DNA of 11,862 nt from DASXMX01 sp036794395 (GTDB lineage: Bacteria > Planctomycetota > Phycisphaerae > Tepidisphaerales > Tepidisphaeraceae): NCBI GenBank assembly GCA_036794395.1, contig DAIRGS010000227.1, positions 1-11,862 of the forward strand, written 5' to 3'. The position numbers and the translations under genes are program-made. The notes below the pieces were generated by a model, which worked only from the letters and a program-made list of their open reading frames with translations, was not told the origin of the DNA and searched no databases. Below are positions 7,220-11,862 of the stretch, one piece after another. Each line of letters begins with the position of its first letter. Positions within the stretch are counted from its first letter, which is position 1.

Positions 7220-8056
7220 TTGCTACGGTGGTACGTGTTGAGCGACACAGATCAGAAGCAGCCGCCGCTGCCCTCTCTAAACGAGTTGGGGTTGGATCTT
7301 CTGCGCATCAGCAGGTTGCAGCGTGCGAGGACGTTATTGATTCCGTTCGCATGCTTGGCAGCCTATGTGTTTTTCGCTTCGATGCGCCTGTGGCCGCCGG
7401 CGGTACTGACCTTGATTTATCTGAGCTTCGCGACCTACGGGTCGATCTCCCATGATCTCGTGCATCGCACGCTGGGCCTGCCCCGGAGATGGAACGAAAT
7501 CTTCCTTACCGTCATCGAACTGCTGGCCTTTCGATCCGGCCATGCTTATCGATTAGCCCACCTCCATCACCACGCCCGTTTCCCGCATGAGGATGATATA
7601 GAGGGTGCGGCAGCGAAGATGTCGTTCCCGCGCACGCTTCTTGAAGGAATTATCTTTCAGCCTCACATTATGTTCTGGGCCGCTGTGCATCACAGACGGT
7701 CGCACCCGATCGTGCTTTTCGAAATCGCGATGGTTCTTGGCCTTCTCACGCTGTGCTTCGCGGCCATACCCCTCACCCCGATCTACGCGGTGTACGCCGT
7801 TCTGATGATCATGGGCAGCTGGATCATTCCGCTGGTTACATCCTACCTCCCGCACAATCCCGCGGGTCAGACAATGCTTTCCCAGACCCGGCTTTTCCGC
7901 GGTAGAGTCGCATCGATTATTGCGATGGAGCACCTCTATCACCTGGAACATCACCTGTATCCAAGAGTCCCGCACCACAACTGGCCAAAACTGGCGCGGC
8001 GGCTCGACCCTTACTTCAAGTCAGCGGGCATCGAACCGATCGTATTAGGATTCTAA
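7220..8056 (+). CDS. Membrane fatty acid desaturase / carotenoid oxygenase-like di-iron protein
   Basis: 278 residues from a TTG start. Three histidine boxes of the membrane desaturase/hydroxylase superfamily are present: HDLVH (78-82), HLHHH (114-118) and HLEHH (241-245), with a further H212 in SYLPHNP. These bind two irons that activate oxygen for C-H oxidation within the membrane. Hydrophobic segments lie near 40-56, 60-76, 94-106, 163-185 and 187-209. The tail HLYHLEHHLYPRVPHHNWPKLARRLDPYF and the SYLPH motif resemble carotenoid ketolases and hydroxylases (CrtW/CrtR-like) as much as acyl-lipid desaturases, so the substrate is open. There is no ATG at the N-terminus: the open frame starts after a TGA at 7202-7204 and offers TTG (7220), GTG (7235) or TTG (7238), with GGTGG just upstream of the latter two, so the start may lie a few codons in. 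Confidence 0.9.
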   Translation: MLRWYVLSDTDQKQPPLPSLNELGLDLLRISRLQRARTLLIPFACLAAYVFFASMRLWPPAVLTLIYLSFATYGSISHDLVHRTLGLPRRWNEIFLTVIELLAFRSGHAYRLAHLHHHARFPHEDDIEGAAAKMSFPRTLLEGIIFQPHIMFWAAVHHRRSHPIVLFEIAMVLGLLTLCFAAIPLTPIYAVYAVLMIMGSWIIPLVTSYLPHNPAGQTMLSQTRLFRGRVASIIAMEHLYHLEHHLYPRVPHHNWPKLARRLDPYFKSAGIEPIVLGF

Positions 8057-8162
8057 AGCTGGGACTGGGGATGCTGCGGGGGAGTGCATCGCGTCGCGCC
8101 GTATTGGGCTTACTCCAAGCATCCTGCTGTGGAACGATCGCACACCCCCTTACAATGCCGGC

Positions 8163-9131
8163 ATGTGCAACGTGCGTGGAGACGAACGCGGTCTGTTCGA
8201 GGCACTCGTTGGGGATGGCCGGCCGCTGCTGGCGTTTACCGGCTTGGCGTTGATCTTGTCAGGGGGGTTCGCGCTTTTTCAGTCGATGAGCGGACAGTTT
8301 CTCCCCCACGATGTTCAGTTTCTGGGGATGACATCAGAGGACCTGTGCCGCCTGAATCAGTGCCGGATCGTGCATTTCATGTTTCACGATCGCGTGAGTT
8401 TCGGCGGGGCAATCATTGCCGTCGGGTCGCTCTACCTGTGGATGGCGGAGTTCCCGCTCAAGCAGGGGGAGGCGTGGGCCTGGTGGCTGTTCGTCGTGAG
8501 CGGCACGATCGGATTCGGCAGTTTTCTCGCCTATCTCGGCTACCACTACCTGGACACCTGGCACGGGGTGGCGACGCTGCTTTTGTTACCATGTTTCATG
8601 TTCGGCTTGTATCGATCGAGGCGGATTATTCACAGTCCCGCGGGTCTGGCCAGCCTGCTGCGCCCGGGCGTACGGGTGCCATGGGCGTCACGGCTCGGCG
8701 CGGGCCGGGCCTGCCTGCTGGCAACCGCCTGCGCCCTGATTGCCGGCGGTTTTGCGATCATGGTGATCGGCAGCACCACCGTCTTCGTGCCGCAAGATCT
8801 CCAGTACATGGGTCTGAACGCAAACGAACTGAACGCAATCAACCCGCGCCTCATCGCGCTGATCGCCCATGACCGCGCGGGGTTTGGCGGCGGGCTGTGC
8901 TGCACGGGGATTACGGTTTTGTTCTGCGTCTGGTGCGGAACGCCCAGCCGGAGTTTGTGGCAGGTTTTGGCGGTTGTCGGATTGACCGGGTTTGCGACCG
9001 CGATTGGCATTCATCCGATCATCGGCTACGTCAGTGTGAGCCATCTCTTGCCGGCGATTGTCGCGGCGGTGTTGTTTCTTGTAGGTCTAACATTCACGTT
9101 CAGGCCCATGAATCGTGCAACCACGCTTTGA
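8163..9131 (+). CDS. Multi-pass membrane protein with internal duplication and repeated HDRxxFGG motif
   Basis: 322 residues, not assigned to a named family. Hydrophobic segments occur near 22-40, 80-95, 106-128, 135-150, 183-203, 240-258, 267-284 and 294-313, suggesting about eight membrane passes in two matching halves. Each half has, in the same order, a hydrophobic helix, a loop with [LV]P[HQ]D[LV]Q[FY][LM]G[ML] (47-56 and 209-218), a motif HDRxxFGG (75-82 and 236-243), a second hydrophobic run, and a G-Y...H segment (GYHYLDTWHG at 126-135; GYVSVSHLL at 288-296). H75/H236 and H134/H294 are candidate binding residues for metal or heme. It follows the desaturase by 106 bp on the same strand. 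No strong ribosome-binding sequence is seen before the ATG; a GTG at 8172 is an alternative. Function unknown; a redox or transport role is only a guess. Confidence 0.85.
   Translation: MCNVRGDERGLFEALVGDGRPLLAFTGLALILSGGFALFQSMSGQFLPHDVQFLGMTSEDLCRLNQCRIVHFMFHDRVSFGGAIIAVGSLYLWMAEFPLKQGEAWAWWLFVVSGTIGFGSFLAYLGYHYLDTWHGVATLLLLPCFMFGLYRSRRIIHSPAGLASLLRPGVRVPWASRLGAGRACLLATACALIAGGFAIMVIGSTTVFVPQDLQYMGLNANELNAINPRLIALIAHDRAGFGGGLCCTGITVLFCVWCGTPSRSLWQVLAVVGLTGFATAIGIHPIIGYVSVSHLLPAIVAAVLFLVGLTFTFRPMNRATTL
8226..9104 (+). repeat. Two-fold internal repeat within the membrane protein
   Basis: Residues about 22-150 and 182-314 of the encoded protein align with an offset of about 161-162. Shared positions include D50/D212, Q52/Q214, G55/G217, H75-D76-R77/H236-D237-R238, F80-G81-G82/F241-G242-G243, and G126-Y127/G288-Y289. 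The halves have diverged a good deal, so the duplication is old; no obvious nucleotide-level repeat remains. Confidence 0.7.
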
Positions 9132-9279
9132 ACGTGGGCCGTGATGCTGCGCGGAAGATCGATCCGCGCTCGGCTGTTTCAGACCAGAAGATTTTTCGAG
9201 CAACAATCCGGGCTATCGGGCGAGAATACGTCTGGGCTTGCAGCGGCAGTTCGCACCGATCCGATTTATTCGACGGCCT

Positions 9280-9287
9280 TATATAGA
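9280..9287 (+). promoter_or_regulatory. Possible -10 element directly before the OGFr gene (leaderless candidate)
   Basis: TATATAGA lies 2 to 5 bp before the ATG at 9290, with no Shine-Dalgarno sequence in between. If it is a -10 box, transcription would begin at or just inside the start codon and give a leaderless message. No matching -35 box was seen at the expected distance, so this is weak. Confidence 0.2.
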
Positions 9288-9289
9288 AT

Positions 9290-9799
9290 ATGTCGAGCCC
9301 GATTGTTGAGTTTTATCGCCTGAACGAGCCGGATTCGGAGGGCAGAATGCTCTCCGAATACTGGTCGTGGGATGACCAGACGCTGGAGTTTTGCCACGAT
9401 TTCATCCAGTGGATGTTTCCACTCGATGAGGCCAGCGGATTCAATCCCGATGCGCCTTTGCTGACCGAAGAAGATTGCGAGGCGTTCGGCCGGGACTCGC
9501 TACTTCAGAATTCTGTCCGGCGATCGCTAAAGCGGTTCATGGCTTTTCTCGGGCTGGAGATTGGGTCCGACGGCGTAGTAGGGCGAAGCGCGAATTTCGA
9601 TCGGCGAATCACCGTCTGGAACGGCATGAATCATAACTGGCTTCGGATCACCCGTTTGCTCAAAAGCCTTCGCCTGCTCGGGATGGAGAACGAAGCCAGA
9701 GAAGTCTGGAAGTGTTTGAAGATGCTTCACAACGAAGACGGCTATATTTCCGACGATTCGTTCGCCTATTGGATGGATGCCGCGTCGGGACTTGAATAA
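9290..9799 (+). CDS. Opioid growth factor receptor (OGFr) conserved-region protein
   Basis: 169 residues. The sequence matches the conserved region of eukaryotic OGFr as also found in scattered bacteria: YW(S)WDDQTLEFCHDFIQWMFPL (24-45), then N52-P-D-A-P-L-L-T, a SVRRSLKRFMAFLGLE helix (75-90), and NHNWLRITRLLKSLRLLGMENEA (114-136) followed by a terminal helix with YWMDA (160-164). The H36-D-F-I-Q-W-x-F-P block is the diagnostic signature. In animals the receptor binds [Met5]-enkephalin at the nucleus; the bacterial role is unknown and should not be taken over. No signal peptide or transmembrane segment, so likely cytosolic and all-helical. The whole protein is the domain alone. The start has no Shine-Dalgarno sequence. 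The PG-binding gene follows 72 bp later on the same strand. Confidence 0.9.
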   Translation: MSSPIVEFYRLNEPDSEGRMLSEYWSWDDQTLEFCHDFIQWMFPLDEASGFNPDAPLLTEEDCEAFGRDSLLQNSVRRSLKRFMAFLGLEIGSDGVVGRSANFDRRITVWNGMNHNWLRITRLLKSLRLLGMENEAREVWKCLKMLHNEDGYISDDSFAYWMDAASGLE

Positions 9800-9871
9800 C
9801 CGCCTCGTACTGCTCGCGCGTCAATTTTAGTCATCATGATTCTCGCCCTTTAAGAACAGGTTGAACAAACA

Positions 9872-10771
9872 ATGGCACAGTTATATCGAAAAGGTACACG
9901 CGGTATGGAGGTTGGCAGAATCCAGGCAGCGTTGAACGCTTACGGCGCCAAGCCCCCGTTGAACGTTGATGGAGACTTTGGTTCCAGTACCGAAAAAGCG
10001 GTGCGAAACTTTCAAAGTGCCAATGGGTTGCTTCCGCCAGACGGAATCGTCGGACCCATCACGCGCGGATTTCTGTATCCATTCAAGACGCTGACGGTCA
10101 CGGGTGTCATGCAGCGCGGGCCGAACAATCCATTCCGGTTGCGAATGCCCACGTCCTCGTCGTCATCTTCATCGCCATCACCGTCGCCAAGCATATCGAC
10201 GCCGACGCCTACTCCAACTTCCACGTCGAGCTCCTCGCGTTCCTCTCAACCTCTCAAATTGACGCCGCCCAGCGTCGGCGGGGGCGGTCAATGGGTTCAA
10301 CAGGTTCAGGCCGGCGGCCAGGTTGCGTTCAAGCCGTGGGTCAATACCGGATCGCCGCAATCAACCGTGTGGTCGGGTCTGGTGACGATGCAATTCACTT
10401 ATCAAACCAGGCCGGAAGGAAGGCATTTCGAATTCTCGCCGCTTCTCCAGTTGGCGATCAATTCGCAGTCAAAACCGAGCGATCCGCTGTTTACCTTTTC
10501 TGGAGGTGGACAGGTCACCTGGGCGGACATCTACGCCAAAGGAAGCTGGCACATCCTGTCCCCGTTTGTTCAGGTGATGGGACTGGCGCAGCTAAATGAC
10601 GGCAAATTGCAGCTTGGAGTGCAGGGATCGATCGGAAATCAGATCACTTTCGAAGCTAAGAAAGATCGCTTTTTGATCTTCGCGCAAGGCGCTATTGCCG
10701 GCACCTATACCAACGACGGCAATTTCACGCTCGGCCCGCAGATCAGCCTCGGGTTAATCGGTCAATTCTGA
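9872..10771 (+). CDS. Peptidoglycan-binding protein with Ser/Pro/Thr linker and beta-rich C-terminal domain
   Basis: 299 residues in three parts. Residues 5-70 are a PG_binding_1 domain (GMEVGRIQAALNAYG, DGDFGSSTEKAVRNFQSANGL, DGIVGPITRGFL), which binds cell-wall peptides in many hydrolases. Residues about 93-136 are a low-complexity Ser/Pro/Thr linker ending in GGGG. Residues about 138-299 alternate polar and hydrophobic residues in many short strands and end ISLGLIGQF, resembling a small beta-barrel with a C-terminal Phe like outer-membrane proteins, although this is only a pattern. No signal peptide is visible: the chain begins directly with the domain, so export (if any) would need another route, or the start is misplaced; no upstream in-frame signal-like sequence was noticed. 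No catalytic domain is present. The RBS is weak (AGG 11 nt before the ATG). Confidence 0.85.
   Translation: MAQLYRKGTRGMEVGRIQAALNAYGAKPPLNVDGDFGSSTEKAVRNFQSANGLLPPDGIVGPITRGFLYPFKTLTVTGVMQRGPNNPFRLRMPTSSSSSSSPSPSPSISTPTPTPTSTSSSSRSSQPLKLTPPSVGGGGQWVQQVQAGGQVAFKPWVNTGSPQSTVWSGLVTMQFTYQTRPEGRHFEFSPLLQLAINSQSKPSDPLFTFSGGGQVTWADIYAKGSWHILSPFVQVMGLAQLNDGKLQLGVQGSIGNQITFEAKKDRFLIFAQGAIAGTYTNDGNFTLGPQISLGLIGQF
10148..10249 (+). repeat. Low-complexity Ser/Pro/Thr-coding tract
   Basis: A run of tcg/tca/tct, cca/ccg and acg/act codons encoding a polyserine stretch, an SPSPSPS block and a TPTPTPTST block, then more serines. Mixed codon use rather than an exact repeat suggests selection for a flexible linker between the PG-binding and C-terminal domains, although such tracts also grow by slippage. 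Confidence 0.75.
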
Positions 10772-10795
10772 TTTGCCACGCGTGATATTCATGGC

Positions 10796-10860
10796 TTGCC
10801 ACGGAGGCACATCCTCAGACGCCTGGATCTCATCGTGCCCTTCGTGACTGCTCCGTGGTG
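10796..10860. terminator. Possible bidirectional terminator or intergenic inverted repeat
   Basis: Between the convergent PG-binding and GH95 genes. CCACGGAG (10799-10806) is the exact reverse complement of CTCCGTGG (10851-10858), extendable by two G-T pairs. Inside it GGCAC (10806-10810) pairs with GTGCC (10835-10839). The loop is long and there is no clear T-run, so it is not a classic intrinsic terminator. TTGCCACG also occurs twice (10773-10780 and 10796-10803) as a direct repeat. Confidence 0.3.
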
Positions 10861-10871
10861 AATAATCCAGT

Positions 10872-11862
10872 TTAGAAAGTTAGACTTTTTGTCTCCTTAT
10901 CCTTCAGCGAAACCGGAACCACCTTGCCTCCATACATCACGTGGCATTCGCTGCCGCCCTTGCTGTGAAGGGTGGCGGCGGTGAGCTTTCCGTTGTCCCA
11001 CTTCAGATCCACTTCAAACCCGCCGCGGGCACGTAAGCCCGTCACGCTGCCGGTCGGCCATGCCTTGGGCAGGGCCGGGAGGAGTTGAAGATCGAAGACC
11101 CCATTGTCTTCGTGAAGTTGGCTCTGAAGCAGCATCTCGGCGATCGCCGCCGTCCCGCCAAAATTCCCATCGATCTGAAACGGCGGGCAGTAGTCGAAAA
11201 GGTTGGAACCCGTCATTTGAGTGAGCAGGTTTCGCAGGACTTTGTAGGCGTGGTCGCCATCCTGGAGCCGGGCCCACATATTGGTTTTCCACGCCAGGCC
11301 CCAGCCCGTTCCCTCATCTCCGCGAGTTGCCAGGACTTTTCGTGCCGCTTCCAGAAGCTCAGGCGTTGCGGTGGTGATCATGTGGCCCGGGAACAGGCCG
11401 TACAGATGCGACGTATGCCGGTGGTGTGGCTCGGTTTCCTTGTAGTCTTCAATCCATTCGAGAATGCGCCCGGTCTTGGGGCTGATGCGAATTGGCGCAA
11501 GACGCGCCAGGGCCGATTCACATTCTTTACGGAACTCCGGATCGATATCCAGCGTCTTGCTGGCCTCAATGCAGTTGGTCAGCAGATCGTGAATGATCAT
11601 GAGATCCATCGTCGCGCCGTAGGTAAACTCGGCGCGCTTGCCGTTCGGCAGGATGAAGGAGTTTTCAGGTGAGTACGAGGGGTTGGTAACGAGCTTGCCC
11701 TCGACCGGCGTTCCAGCCGGTGCGACGACCAGAAAATCCAGGATGAACCGCGCAGCGCCCTTCATGAGCGGCCAGGCTTTGTCGGCCAGGAATTTCTTGT
11801 CACCCGTAAACAGATAGTGCTCGTACGGCTCTCGAACGATCCACGCCGCACCCACCGGCCAG
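10872..11862 (-). CDS. GH95 alpha-L-fucosidase, C-terminal part (truncated by window edge)
   Basis: About 330 codons are visible; the N-terminal half lies beyond the right edge, and the frame stays open there (the first residues read W-P-V-G-A-A-W, within the (alpha/alpha)6 barrel). GH95 enzymes usually have about 750-800 residues and cleave alpha-1,2-linked fucose from glycans with inversion. Seen here: TNPSYSPENSF, whose Glu (codon 11664-11666) matches the general acid of the family; EPHHRHTSHLYGLFPG; GWGLAWKTNMWARLQDGDHAY; and QIDGNFGGTAAIAEMLLQS, whose Asp (codon 11169-11171) matches the residue that assists the catalytic base. The two Asn of the base motif would lie outside the window. 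The C-terminus is a beta domain ending at a TAA. Any signal peptide is not visible. It suggests breakdown of fucose-containing polysaccharides. Confidence 0.95.
   Translation of the reverse strand, partial: WPVGAAWIVREPYEHYLFTGDKKFLADKAWPLMKGAARFILDFLVVAPAGTPVEGKLVTNPSYSPENSFILPNGKRAEFTYGATMDLMIIHDLLTNCIEASKTLDIDPEFRKECESALARLAPIRISPKTGRILEWIEDYKETEPHHRHTSHLYGLFPGHMITTATPELLEAARKVLATRGDEGTGWGLAWKTNMWARLQDGDHAYKVLRNLLTQMTGSNLFDYCPPFQIDGNFGGTAAIAEMLLQSQLHEDNGVFDLQLLPALPKAWPTGSVTGLRARGGFEVDLKWDNGKLTAATLHSKGGSECHVMYGGKVVPVSLKDKETKSLTF

Noticed and set aside
8084..8872. Plus-strand frame of 262 codons overlapping the duplicated membrane protein
   Set aside because: Arg/Pro-rich with no motif, whereas the overlapping frame shows membrane segments and a coherent internal repeat.
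9833..9840. ATCATGAT palindrome upstream of the PG-binding gene
   Set aside because: An 8-bp palindrome is expected by chance and has no second copy nearby to suggest an operator.
1..11862. A defence, CRISPR, phage or mobile-element system
   Set aside because: No nuclease, reverse transcriptase, transposase, integrase, cas gene or direct-repeat array was seen anywhere in the window.

Overview
The window looks like chromosomal DNA of a GC-rich bacterium, probably a member or relative of the PVC group (Planctomycetota/Verrucomicrobiota). The main reason is the 997-residue secreted protein at 3566-6559. It joins a beta-propeller dehydrogenase-like domain to HEAT-like repeats and a C-terminal cytochrome c domain with CATCH and MMPEGLL motifs, an architecture typical of that group. 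The GH95 fucosidase at the right edge fits a polysaccharide-degrading lifestyle. No rRNA, tRNA, CRISPR array, transposase or phage gene was seen.

Layout. Positions 1-306 hold no convincing gene, apart from a possible gene fragment running off the left edge. From 3215 down to 307, three minus-strand genes form a compact set: a fused cytochrome b/molybdopterin oxidoreductase, then a degenerate cupin 15 bp later, then a DUF488 protein overlapping the cupin by an ATGA. The DUF488 protein carries an extra C-terminal DUF2945-like domain, and that domain has its own in-frame ATG with a GAGG ribosome-binding sequence. A 350-bp divergent intergenic region separates this operon from the PVC-type cytochrome gene on the plus strand.

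A small unrecognised minus-strand gene (6609-7070) converges on the cytochrome gene and diverges from the next plus-strand run. That run holds a membrane desaturase/carotenoid-oxygenase-like protein with three histidine boxes (7220-8056), an internally duplicated multi-pass membrane protein with repeated HDRxxFGG motifs (8163-9131), a small protein with the opioid-growth-factor-receptor (OGFr) conserved region (9290-9799), and a peptidoglycan-binding protein with a Ser/Pro/Thr linker and a beta-rich C-terminus ending in Phe (9872-10771). An intergenic stretch with inverted repeats separates it from a convergent, truncated GH95 alpha-L-fucosidase (10872 to the right edge).

How the genes relate: the left half is rich in redox proteins (molybdenum/heme b oxidoreductase, cytochrome c dehydrogenase), and the middle has two His-rich membrane proteins that could both be oxidative. 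The right half (OGFr protein, PG-binding protein, fucosidase) shows no clear pathway. I do not see a defined defence island or a secondary-metabolite cluster. The most unusual items are the bacterial OGFr-domain protein, the duplicated HDR membrane protein, the DUF488-DUF2945 fusion with a built-in second start, and the signal-less PG-binding protein with a barrel-like tail.
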